Of a stretch of 23,717 nucleotides of DNA, positions 13,379 to 20,778 are shown in pieces. The position numbers and the translations under genes are program-made. Numbering within the stretch: position 1 is the stretch's first letter; each line of letters opens with the position of its first letter. The notes beneath the pieces are model-generated. The model worked only from the letters and a program-made list of their open reading frames with translations, had not been told where the DNA came from and ran no database searches. This DNA is from JAICTV01 sp035634055 (lineage in GTDB: Bacteria > Planctomycetota > Phycisphaerae > Tepidisphaerales > Tepidisphaeraceae), in the NCBI GenBank assembly GCA_035634055.1, contig DASQDR010000202.1, positions 1 to 23,717 on the forward strand. The letters run 5' to 3'.

Positions 13379-14314
13379 TTACGCGGTCGCCACCAGCGCC
13401 TCCGCCGTCGACAACGTCTCGACCGGCAGGCGGCGGTTGATCTTCTTCAGCAGCCCGGTCAGCACGCGCCCGGGCGCCAGTTCAACGAAGCGCGCATCGG
13501 CCGCGGGCGCGATCTTCTGCATCGTCTGCTCCCACCGCACCGGCCTGACGATCTGGTCCACGAGCAGCGACTTGATCGAGGCCGCATCCGTGTGCGGGGC
13601 AGCCGTGACGTTGGAGTAAACCGTCGCCCGCGGCGGCTTGAACTCCACGCGCTCCAGCTCGGCGCGCATACGGTCCGCCCCGCTCTGCATGATCGGCGAG
13701 TGGAACGCCCCCGCCACCACCAGCGGCACCGCCTTCAGGCCGGCGGCGGAAGCCGCGGACAGGACGCGCTCGCACGCCCCCCTGCTCCCGCTGACCACGA
13801 TCTGCCCCGGCGCGTTGAAGTTGGCCGGCACGAGCACTTCCCCGCCCGCGCTCTGCTGGCACAGTTGGGTGACGCTCGCCTCATCCCCGCCCATGATCGC
13901 GACCATGCTGCTGGGTGTGGCGACGGCAGCCTCCTGCATGTACTTCCCGCGCGCCGCCACCAGCTTCAGCCCGTCCTCGAAGCCGAACACGCCCGCGAGG
14001 TGCAGGGCGGTGTACTCCCCCAGGCTCAGCCCGGCGTACTGCGTGCCGGCGTCCGCCTCGCTGAGCACACCCGCGGCGACGGCCGCACGGTACGTCGCGA
14101 CGCTGGTGACGTAAATCGCCGGCTGGCTGATGTCCGTCTGGTTCAGCCGCTCGTCCGGCCCGGCGAAGCAGAGCGACGCCAGGTCGAAGCCGAGCACCTC
14201 GTTCGCCCGCTCGAAGGTTTCCTTCGCCGCCGGCGACTGCTCGAAAAAGTCCCTGCCCATGCCGACGGCCTGAGCGCCTTGCCCGGGACAGAGGATGTAG
14301 GTGACGGCAGCCAT
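13379..14314 (-). CDS. fabD: Malonyl-CoA:ACP transacylase FabD
   Basis: FabD moves malonyl groups from CoA to ACP, supplying FabH and FabF. The 311-residue protein has the GQGAQ oxyanion motif (11-15), the nucleophile Ser97 in GLSLGEYTAL, Arg122 in AARGKYMQ that binds the malonyl carboxylate, and the catalytic His205 in GAFHSP. Length is typical. The ATG at 14314 is preceded by GGAAAGAG. It lies 100 nt downstream of fabH; that gap contains a run of six T on the minus strand (14357-14352) but no convincing stem before it. Confidence 0.97.
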   Translation of the reverse strand: MAAVTYILCPGQGAQAVGMGRDFFEQSPAAKETFERANEVLGFDLASLCFAGPDERLNQTDISQPAIYVTSVATYRAAVAAGVLSEADAGTQYAGLSLGEYTALHLAGVFGFEDGLKLVAARGKYMQEAAVATPSSMVAIMGGDEASVTQLCQQSAGGEVLVPANFNAPGQIVVSGSRGACERVLSAASAAGLKAVPLVVAGAFHSPIMQSGADRMRAELERVEFKPPRATVYSNVTAAPHTDAASIKSLLVDQIVRPVRWEQTMQKIAPAADARFVELAPGRVLTGLLKKINRRLPVETLSTAEALVATA

Positions 14315-14414
14315 GACAGAACTCTTTCCGACGCGAGGCCCAAAGCACGCGAAAAAAGACGGGGAAGGGAGAAGCGCCTCCGCGACCTCAGCGCCCCAGC
14401 GGTGGCGACCGGGA

Positions 14415-15401
14415 TCAGACGCGCACGACCGCGTTGGCCCACGTGAGCCCGCCGCCGAAGGCGACGAAGAGGATCACGTCGCCCGCGCTGATCTTCCCCG
14501 CCCGCCACGCCTCGTCCAGCGCCAGGGGGATCGACGCCGCCGACGTGTTGCCGTACTTGCTGATGTTCACGTACGCCTGGCTCGGCGGCATGCCGAGCTT
14601 TTCCATAGCGCTGTCGATGATCCGCTGGTTCACCTGGTGCGGGACGATGTACTTCACGTCGTCCTTCGTCAGCTCGCAGGCGCGCATGGCGGAGTCGATG
14701 AGCTGCTCGAACTTGCTGACGGCGAACTTGTAGACCTCACGGCCGCGGATCTGCATGAACTGCTGTTCCTGGCTGACCAGGTCGGCGCAGATGGGGTGGC
14801 GGCTGCCGGGCATGCACTTCATCACGTCGCCGCCGGTGCCGTCGGCGTGCAGGGTGCTGTAGATCAGGCCGCGCTTGAGGTCATCGGTGCGCTTCAGCAC
14901 GACCGCGCCCGCGCCGTCGCCGAAGAGGATGCAGGAGTTGCGGTCCTTGTAGTTGACGATGCGGCTGAGGGTCTCGGCGCCGACGACCAGCACGTTCTTG
15001 TACTGCCCGGCGCGGATGAAGTTGGCCCCGGTGCTCAGGGCGTAGAGGAACCCGCTGCACGCCGCCATCATGTCGAACGCCGGCACGCCAGGGATCCCCA
15101 GCTCGGCGCCGATGAAGCAGGCGGTGGAGGGGAAGACCATCTCGGGGGTGATGGTCGCGACGACGATCAGCTCGATGTCCCTGGGCTCAAGGCCGGCGGA
15201 CTCGATCGCCCGGCGGGAGGCGGCGGTGCCGAGCGTGGCGGTGGTTTCCGAGGGGCCGGCGATCCGCCGCTCCTTGATCCCCGTGCGCTGGGTGATCCAC
15301 TCGTCGTTGGTGTCCACCATCTTCGAGAGGTCATCGTTGGTCAGCCGCCTCTCAGGGACGCTGCTGCCGGTACCTGCGATGATGGCGCCAAAGTTGGACA
15401 T
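14415..15401 (-). CDS. fabH: 3-oxoacyl-[ACP] synthase III, FabH
   Basis: FabH starts fatty-acid synthesis by condensing acetyl-CoA (or another acyl-CoA) with malonyl-ACP. From the ATG at 15401 the protein has 328 residues with the catalytic triad Cys115 (MAACSGFLYAL), His255 (IVPHQVNQR) and Asn285 (YGNTSAAS), plus the C-terminal FGGGLTWANAVVR. A longer start at 15446 would overlap the end of plsX and add 15 residues not seen in the family, so the internal start is preferred although neither has a good ribosome site. It lies 28 nt after plsX. Confidence 0.96.
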   Translation of the reverse strand: MSNFGAIIAGTGSSVPERRLTNDDLSKMVDTNDEWITQRTGIKERRIAGPSETTATLGTAASRRAIESAGLEPRDIELIVVATITPEMVFPSTACFIGAELGIPGVPAFDMMAACSGFLYALSTGANFIRAGQYKNVLVVGAETLSRIVNYKDRNSCILFGDGAGAVVLKRTDDLKRGLIYSTLHADGTGGDVMKCMPGSRHPICADLVSQEQQFMQIRGREVYKFAVSKFEQLIDSAMRACELTKDDVKYIVPHQVNQRIIDSAMEKLGMPPSQAYVNISKYGNTSAASIPLALDEAWRAGKISAGDVILFVAFGGGLTWANAVVRV

Positions 15402-15429
15402 GAGCACGATTGCGGAAGCAGCCGCCCGT

Positions 15430-16458
15430 TCAGGCAGCCGCTTCATCTTCCGCCGGGATCGTATGCGCGATAACGTCCACGATCTTCTCGTTGACGCCGC
15501 TGTTGACCATTTGCTTGCCCACGCGGATGGCGTTCTTGATCGCCCGCGCGTCGGACCGGCCGTGGCAGATCAGGCAGTACTTCCCCACCCCCAAGAGCGG
15601 CGCGCCGCCGGACTCCTGCCAGTCGTGCTTCTGGTAGATCTTCTTCATCACCGGCTTGAACTCCTCCAGCAGCTCCGGCGAGTCCTCCGACAGCTCGGCC
15701 ATGATCGTCTGGAACAGCCCCTCGGCGATGCCCTCGGTGAACTTCAGGATAATGTTGCCGACGAACCCGTCGCACACGACGACGTCGACGACGCCCTTGA
15801 ACAAGTCGCGCCCCTCGACGTTGCCGATGAAGTTGATCTGCGGCTCATCGCGCATGAGCTTGCGCGATTCCTTGACCAGGCTGTTGCCCTTGGCGTCCTC
15901 CTCGCCGATCGACAGCAGCCCGACGCGCGGGTTGTCGATGCCGCAGATCGCCGTCGCGTAAGCGCCGGCCATGATCGCGTACTGCTCGAGGTGGCGGGCC
16001 TTGGGCTCGGGGTTGGCGCCGACGTCGCAGATCACCACCGGGCCGTGGAAGGTCGGCAAGATGACGGCGATGCCCGGGCGGCTGACGCCGGCGAGCGTGC
16101 GCATCTTGAGCTGCGCCGCGGCGACGCACGCGCCGGTGTTGCCGGCGGAGATCACCACGTCCGCCTCGCCCTTCTTGGCGAGGTCGCACATCACGTTGAT
16201 CGAGCTCTTGGGCTTGTTGCGGATCGCCTCGACCGGCGAGTCGTCCATCTCGATGATCTGCGTGGTCGGGACGACCTTGTACCGCGCCTTCTGCGCGTCG
16301 CTCAGCCCGCTGTCGCGCAGCCCGGCGGCGATCGCGTCGGCGTCGCCGACGAGATAGATCAGGTCGTCCTCGTCCAGCAGCGGCGCGGCCTCCCAGCAGC
16401 CCTTGAGGATGGCTGCCGGCGCCTTGTCGCCACCCATGACGTCCACCGCGGCTCGCAC
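15430..16458 (-). CDS. plsX: Phosphate acyltransferase PlsX
   Basis: PlsX makes acyl-phosphate from acyl-ACP, the donor for PlsY in phosphatidic acid synthesis. The 342-residue protein starts VRAAVDVMGGDKAP, with the family's DxMGGD signature, and contains SAGNTGA and the DVGAN motif. The start is GTG at 16458: a strong GGAGG lies 8 nt upstream (16467-16471), and the longer open frame would run back over rpmF. It follows rpmF by 41 nt and precedes fabH by 28 nt, the standard rpmF-plsX-fabH order that links ribosome, phospholipid and fatty-acid synthesis. Confidence 0.96.
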   Translation of the reverse strand: MRAAVDVMGGDKAPAAILKGCWEAAPLLDEDDLIYLVGDADAIAAGLRDSGLSDAQKARYKVVPTTQIIEMDDSPVEAIRNKPKSSINVMCDLAKKGEADVVISAGNTGACVAAAQLKMRTLAGVSRPGIAVILPTFHGPVVICDVGANPEPKARHLEQYAIMAGAYATAICGIDNPRVGLLSIGEEDAKGNSLVKESRKLMRDEPQINFIGNVEGRDLFKGVVDVVVCDGFVGNIILKFTEGIAEGLFQTIMAELSEDSPELLEEFKPVMKKIYQKHDWQESGGAPLLGVGKYCLICHGRSDARAIKNAIRVGKQMVNSGVNEKIVDVIAHTIPAEDEAAA

Positions 16459-16466
16459 GTCGGTAT

Positions 16467-16471
16467 CCTCC
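16467..16471 (-). promoter_or_regulatory. Ribosome binding site that fixes the plsX GTG start
   Basis: GGAGG on the minus strand lies 8 nt before GTG at 16458. This perfect site, next to the conserved PlsX N-terminus, rules out the upstream in-frame ATG codons that would overlap rpmF. Confidence 0.85.
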
Positions 16472-16499
16472 CTGTGCCCCTGAGTCGAACGTGCGAGAT

Positions 16500-16685
16500 T
16501 TACGCGGGCTCTTGATCGATCTGGAGCGCCAACTTCGGGTTTACGTACCCGCATTGGTCGCACGCCACGTGCGGCAGCTTAGCGTTGCCGCACTGCGGGC
16601 AGCGAACGTAGTGGATCGGCTTGAGCGCGTGGTGGCTGCGGCGCTTGCGCTTGCGCGACTTCGAGTGTTTCTGGACCGGAAGCAT
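16500..16685 (-). CDS. rpmF: 50S ribosomal protein L32
   Basis: The 61-residue basic protein has the L32 layout: a Lys/Arg/Ser-rich N-terminus (KHSKSRKRKRRSHHAL), then a zinc ribbon with Cys29-x2-Cys32 (RCPQCG) and Cys42-x2-Cys45 (CDQCG). All four metal ligands are kept. The ATG at 16685 is chosen because AGGAG (16699-16695) is 9 nt upstream; a TTG at 16694 is directly next to that site and so is too close. It heads the rpmF-plsX-fab block. Confidence 0.96.
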   Translation of the reverse strand: MLPVQKHSKSRKRKRRSHHALKPIHYVRCPQCGNAKLPHVACDQCGYVNPKLALQIDQEPA

Positions 16686-16759
16686 GTCAGTCAACTCCTG
16701 CGACCGCGGGAACTTAGCTGGCGACTCGAGTGCGGGATCTCGAAAGCGTGTGCTGCTTC

Positions 16760-16789
16760 AATAAAAGAACGGCGGGTGAACCCGCCGCG
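16760..16789 (-). terminator. Intrinsic terminator or attenuator upstream of rpmF
   Basis: On the minus strand GGCGGG-TTCA-CCCGCC (16786-16771) is followed by GTTCTTTTATT, giving a classical stem with a T-rich tail. It lies about 130 nt after the trmB stop and 75 nt before rpmF, so it may end the alaS-trmB transcript. A promoter-like sequence just upstream also makes an attenuator role for rpmF possible. Confidence 0.75.
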
Positions 16790-16803
16790 CCAGTAGGGTC
16801 GGT

Positions 16804-16832
16804 ACGTTATGGAACGCGTCAAGTTCTGTCAA
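16804..16832 (-). promoter_or_regulatory. Promoter-like site upstream of the hairpin before rpmF
   Basis: On the minus strand a perfect TTGACA (16832-16827) is followed 17 nt later by TAACGT (16809-16804), which keeps T, A and final T of the -10 consensus. The predicted start near 16797 is only about 11 nt before the hairpin stem. It could be the rpmF operon promoter. Confidence 0.45.
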
Positions 16833-16853
16833 GCACACGGGGTTACCTCAACA

Positions 16854-16899
16854 CGACCCGCGGCGGCGCGCGCTCGCAACGTTCGCCGCAGGCGGGTCG
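16854..16899. repeat. Inverted repeat just after trmB
   Basis: CGACCCGC (16854-16861) pairs with GCGGGTCG (16892-16899), with further GGCG/CGCC pairing inside. It lies about 20 nt after the trmB stop and has no T-run. Confidence 0.5.
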
Positions 16900-16919
16900 G
16901 CCGTAAACACGCGACGCCG

Positions 16920-17630
16920 TCACCTCGCCGGCAACGCGCGCTTGCGAAGCTCGAGGTAGTGGATCGGCTGGCGCTTCTTGCGGAAGCGGCTCTCGAAGAA
17001 GGTCGATTCCTCGGCGAAGCAACGGTCCGCCGCCCCGGCCCGCGCGGGCGGGTCGTTCCAGAAGTCCGCCGAGTTCGCCGCGATCTCGAACTGCGCCGCC
17101 ACGCGTTCGCTCCGGGCCAGTTCCAGCGCCGCGTGATAGTAGTCGAGGTGATCGGTCTTGAGGATCAGCAGAGACCGCTGGCGCAGCACGCGGTGGGCGT
17201 CGCGCAGGAAGGGCTCGGCGAACAGGCGGTTGGGCAGCTCGCGCGGCTTGTCGCACGGGTCGGGGTGGAAGAGCCACACCTCGTCCAGTTCCTCGTCAGC
17301 GAAGAAGCGGCGGACGTCCTGCGCCCGCCCGTGCAGGAGCGCGACGTTCCGCAGCCCCGCCGCCGTCACGCGCTCGGCGGCGGCGTGCAGGGCGCGGCAC
17401 TTCCAGTCGATCCCGACGAACGCGGTGGCAGGATGGTTCCCGGCGACGCGCTCCAGCAGCGCGGCGTCATTGCAGCCGATCTCGAAGATCACCCGGCCGT
17501 CGAAACGGGATGCGAGGCGGGGGCCGAAGAAATCCCGCCACGCCCCGCGGCGGCCGAACTCTGCGCCATCGCTGAAGACCAGTTGCGGGAACGCCAGCAG
17601 CCGGTCGGCGAACGCGCTGCGGCGGGTCAC
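16920..17630 (-). CDS. trmB: tRNA (guanine-N7-)-methyltransferase TrmB, divergent
   Basis: TrmB forms m7G46 in tRNA using S-adenosylmethionine. The 236-residue protein has a Rossmann SAM site FEIGCNDAALL (49-59) and FVGID (71-75), then FHPDPCDKPRE-PNRLFAEPFL (121-142), LKTDH (157-161), and the C-terminal ESTFFESRFRKKRQPIHYLE expected for the T-x-[FY]-E motif region. Two core motifs deviate: EIGCND replaces the usual EIGCGxG, and FHPDPCDK replaces FPDPWPK. It is therefore a divergent TrmB or a related tRNA methyltransferase. It starts with GTG overlapping the alaS stop (GTGA), so it is translationally coupled. Confidence 0.8.
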   Translation of the reverse strand: MTRRSAFADRLLAFPQLVFSDGAEFGRRGAWRDFFGPRLASRFDGRVIFEIGCNDAALLERVAGNHPATAFVGIDWKCRALHAAAERVTAAGLRNVALLHGRAQDVRRFFADEELDEVWLFHPDPCDKPRELPNRLFAEPFLRDAHRVLRQRSLLILKTDHLDYYHAALELARSERVAAQFEIAANSADFWNDPPARAGAADRCFAEESTFFESRFRKKRQPIHYLELRKRALPAR

Positions 17631-20497
17631 TTCAACGCGCCCCGCGCGAACTCCCTCGCCCGCGCCAGCGCGTCGGGCAGCTTGGACGGATCCTTCCCGC
17701 CCGCCTGCGCCATCTGCGGGCGGCCCCCGCCGCCGCCGCCAGCGACCTTCGCCGTCTCGCGGATCCAGTCGCCCGCCTTCAAGCCCTTGGCGATGAGGTC
17801 ATCGCTGACGGCCGCGACGAAGTTGACCTTTCCATCCGTGGCTGATCCCAGCAGGATGCCATGGCTCATCGACTTCTTGCGCAGCGAGTCCATCGCGCCG
17901 CGGAGCTGTTCGTCGGTCGCACCGGCGACCTCGGCGACCACAAGTTGCCCGCCGCCGATCGCCTCCGCCTCGGCCAGCAGCTTGCCCGCGAGGGCGGCAA
18001 CGTCGATGCCCGCGCCGGCGGACGCCTTCTGCGACTTCTCGAACGCCTTCTGCTTCGCCTGAAGCTCCGCGACCGCCGCCTGCCCGCGCCGCTTGGCGCG
18101 CAGCGGGAGGTTCTCCCCGCCCAGCAGCTTCTGAATCGCGCCGATCGCCTGGGCCACTTCCGCTTCGGCGGCGGAGCGGCCGCTGGTGATGGCGGCGTCG
18201 AGCGCGCGGGCGGCCTCGCTGGCGGCCGACGCGCCGGCGCCGGTGAGGGCGGTCAGCCGGCGGATCCCCTTGCTGACGGATTCCTCGCTGGTGATGACGA
18301 AGCCTTCGACGTCACCGGCGTTGCTCAGGTGCGTCCCGCCGCAGAACTCGATGGAGAATTGCCGCCACTTCGCGTTGGCGGGGTCCTTCAGCAGCTCGCC
18401 GACGGGGGCACCGATCGAGACGACGCGGACCATCGGCGGGTACTTCTCGCCGAACACCGCGCGCAGCCCGTTGATCTTCATCGCCTGCTCCTGCGGCGCG
18501 GTCTCGGCGTACACCGGGAGCTTCTGCTTCACCTGCTGCTCGACGAGCTGCTCGACGCGCCCGATCTCGTCGTCGGTCATCGCCTTGGCGTGCGAGAAGT
18601 CGAAGCGGAGCTTGTCGGGATCGACCAATGAACCCTTCTGCTGCACGCCCTCGCCCAGCACCTCGCGCAGCGCCCAGTTGGCGACGTGCGTGGCGGTGTG
18701 GTTCTTCTCCGTGCGCGGGCGGACGCCAGCGAGCGTGGCGGTGACGTGGTCGCCGACGCTCAGGTGGCTCTCGATCATCTGCCCGACGTGCAGGACGTAC
18801 CCGCCGGCGGCGCGCGTGGTGGAGACGTCCATCGCGGCGCCGCTCCTGGAGCGCAGCTCCCCGGTGTCGCCGACCTGCCCGCCCATCTCGGCGTAGAAGC
18901 TGGTCTGGTCGAGAATGACCGCCACGCCCTGCCCGGCCGCCTCGGCGCCGTGCGTCGCGTCGATCAGCTTCGACCCGTCCCAGATCGCCTTCACGGTCGC
19001 GCCGATCGGGGCGGCGTTGAACTTCGCCGAATCGTCCGTCGGCTTAATGCCGCCCTGCTGCAACTTCGCCAGCACGTCCGGCGGCAGCTCGAACAGCCGC
19101 GACGCGCCTTCCTTCCCGCCCGACCGCGCGCGCTCCTTCGCTTCCTCCATCAGCTTTTCGTAGCCCGCGATGTCGACCGACATCCCGCGCTCCTCCGCCA
19201 TGATGCGCGTGAGGTCGATGGGGAAGCCGTAGGTGTCGTGGAGCTTGAACGCGTCGTCGGCGTCGATCCGGCTCTTCGCCGCGCTCAGAGACCGGCGCGC
19301 CGCGTCCTCGAAAAGGGAGATGCCGCGATCCAGCGTTCGCGCGAAGCTCGCCTCCTCGTCGTTGACCAGCTCCTGCACGCGCTTGGGGTCCTTCTTCAGC
19401 TCCGGGAACGCGTTCCCCATCGCGTCGACCACGACCGGCACCAGCTTGTGCATGAACGGGTCGCGCAGTTCGAGCTGCTGCCGGCCGAACCTCACCGCGC
19501 GGCGGAGGATTCGCCGCAGGACGTAGCCGCGGCCCTCGTTGCTCGGGACGGCGCCGTCGGTCAGCGCGAACGTCAGGCAGCGCACGTGGTCGGCGATCAC
19601 GCGGAAGGCGATGTCGCTGCGGAGCTGCGCGTCGGCGGCTTCCGCCACGGGGTCGGCAGCGTTGGTCTTCGGGTACTTCCCCGCGTACTTGCGGCCGCTC
19701 AGGTCCGTCAGCACCTGCCAGAACGGGTGGAACAGGTCGATCTCGTAGTTGCTGTCGACGTTCTGCAACACCTGGCTGATGCGCTCGAACCCCATGCCCG
19801 TGTCGACGTGCTGGCTCGGGAGCGTGGTGAGGCTGCGGTCGGGGTTTCGGTTGTACTGGATGAAGACGTTGTTCCAGATCTCCATCACGCGCGGGTCGTC
19901 GCCGTTCACGTCCTTGCCGCCGGTCTTGTCCGGCGTGCGGTCGACGTAGATCTCGGTGCACGGCCCGCACGGGCCGGTCTCGCCCATCTCCCAGAAGTTG
20001 TCCTTGCCGAAGTAGTGAATGTGATCGTCCGGCAGCCCGGCCACCTCCTTCCAGATGGTCGCGCTCTCGGTATCGCGCGGCACGCCGTTGGCCTCGTCCC
20101 CCTCGAAGCAGGTGACGTGCAGACGGGTCGGGTCCAGCTTGAAGACTTTCGTGAGCAGCTCCCACGACATCTCGATCGCGCCGCGCTTGAAGTAGTCGCC
20201 GAAGCTCCAGTTCCCCAGCATCTCGAAGAACGTGTGGTGGCGGCGGGAGCGGCCGACGTCGTCGAGGTCGTTGTGCTTCCCGCCGGCGCGGATGCACTTC
20301 TGCGTGTTGGCCGCCCGCGTCCACGGGGCGCGGTCGGTGCCGAGGAAGTACGGCTTGAACTGGTTCATCCCCGCGTTGGTGAACAGCAGCGTGGGGTCGT
20401 CGTGCGGCACGACCGGCGATGACGGGACGAACGCGTGCCCGTGCCGCTGGACAAAGAAGTCGATGTAAGCCTGGCGGATTTCGGCAGAAGTCATCAT
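17627..20497 (-). CDS. alaS: Alanyl-tRNA synthetase
   Basis: AlaRS charges tRNA-Ala. The 956-residue protein has the class II catalytic core (motif 2 around RRHHTFFEMLGNWSFGD, 86-101; motif 3 GMGFER, 234-239), a tRNA-recognition helical domain (to about 460), the editing domain with zinc ligands His600 and His604 (NHTATH) and Cys719 and His723 (FCGGTH), and a C-Ala/DHHA1 domain ending in a Gly-rich KVAGGGGGGRPQMAQAGG stretch. It is somewhat longer than E. coli AlaRS (876 aa). Two adjacent ATG codons (20497 and 20494) could start it. It is coupled to trmB downstream. Confidence 0.98.
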   Translation of the reverse strand: MMTSAEIRQAYIDFFVQRHGHAFVPSSPVVPHDDPTLLFTNAGMNQFKPYFLGTDRAPWTRAANTQKCIRAGGKHNDLDDVGRSRRHHTFFEMLGNWSFGDYFKRGAIEMSWELLTKVFKLDPTRLHVTCFEGDEANGVPRDTESATIWKEVAGLPDDHIHYFGKDNFWEMGETGPCGPCTEIYVDRTPDKTGGKDVNGDDPRVMEIWNNVFIQYNRNPDRSLTTLPSQHVDTGMGFERISQVLQNVDSNYEIDLFHPFWQVLTDLSGRKYAGKYPKTNAADPVAEAADAQLRSDIAFRVIADHVRCLTFALTDGAVPSNEGRGYVLRRILRRAVRFGRQQLELRDPFMHKLVPVVVDAMGNAFPELKKDPKRVQELVNDEEASFARTLDRGISLFEDAARRSLSAAKSRIDADDAFKLHDTYGFPIDLTRIMAEERGMSVDIAGYEKLMEEAKERARSGGKEGASRLFELPPDVLAKLQQGGIKPTDDSAKFNAAPIGATVKAIWDGSKLIDATHGAEAAGQGVAVILDQTSFYAEMGGQVGDTGELRSRSGAAMDVSTTRAAGGYVLHVGQMIESHLSVGDHVTATLAGVRPRTEKNHTATHVANWALREVLGEGVQQKGSLVDPDKLRFDFSHAKAMTDDEIGRVEQLVEQQVKQKLPVYAETAPQEQAMKINGLRAVFGEKYPPMVRVVSIGAPVGELLKDPANAKWRQFSIEFCGGTHLSNAGDVEGFVITSEESVSKGIRRLTALTGAGASAASEAARALDAAITSGRSAAEAEVAQAIGAIQKLLGGENLPLRAKRRGQAAVAELQAKQKAFEKSQKASAGAGIDVAALAGKLLAEAEAIGGGQLVVAEVAGATDEQLRGAMDSLRKKSMSHGILLGSATDGKVNFVAAVSDDLIAKGLKAGDWIRETAKVAGGGGGGRPQMAQAGGKDPSKLPDALARAREFARGALK

Positions 20498-20545
20498 GTC
20501 GTGAACTCGTCCGGGCGCAGAACCTCGCTCGCTCGCGGCGCAGCA

Positions 20546-20614
20546 GCAGCGCGCTGCGGGCCCGTCACACGCGCCAAACTCGTGCGCGCGTCTCGAAGGG
20601 TGACCGCGCGCACG
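20546..20614 (-). promoter_or_regulatory. Structured alaS 5' leader
   Basis: Within the predicted leader lie a 10-bp perfect stem (20581-20590 with 20605-20614, CGTGCGCGCG against CGCGCGCACG) with a 14-nt loop, and a 12-bp perfect palindrome GCAGCGCGCTGC (20546-20557). No T-box features were seen. A role in control of alaS is speculative. Confidence 0.4.
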
Positions 20615-20643
20615 CGGCGCCCGCCGCGCGGCGAAAGCCCCGA

Positions 20644-20672
20644 ATTATTTACGAACGGGAGGGACCCGGCAA
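20644..20672 (-). promoter_or_regulatory. Candidate alaS promoter
   Basis: On the minus strand TTGCCG (20672-20667) and AATAAT (20649-20644) are spaced 17 nt apart in an AT-rich island of otherwise GC-rich DNA. The start would fall near 20637, giving a leader of about 140 nt. Confidence 0.5.
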
Positions 20673-20689
20673 GTTCTGCAACGCGAGAA

Positions 20690-20745
20690 GCCGCTTGCGG
20701 TTTCGCCACGCTCCCTTGCGGGGTGCCGGCGAAACCGCAAGCGGC
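20690..20745 (-). terminator. Perfect 18-bp inverted repeat after the HtrA-like gene
   Basis: GCCGCTTGCGGTTTCGCC (20690-20707) and its exact complement (20728-20745) flank a 20-nt loop, 34 nt after the protease stop. The tail on the minus strand is TTCTCGCGTT, only weakly T-rich. It probably insulates the protease gene from alaS. Confidence 0.55.
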
Positions 20746-20778
20746 GGTGATCGCGTGCGATCGGTTTGGATGATCGGT

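Noticed and set aside
14345..14414. Terminator between fabH and fabD suggested by six T residues
   Set aside because: No stable stem immediately precedes the T-run, and the two genes belong to one operon.
16686..16694. TTG at 16694 as the rpmF start
   Set aside because: It would be directly next to AGGAG with no spacing; ATG at 16685 has the right 9-nt spacing.
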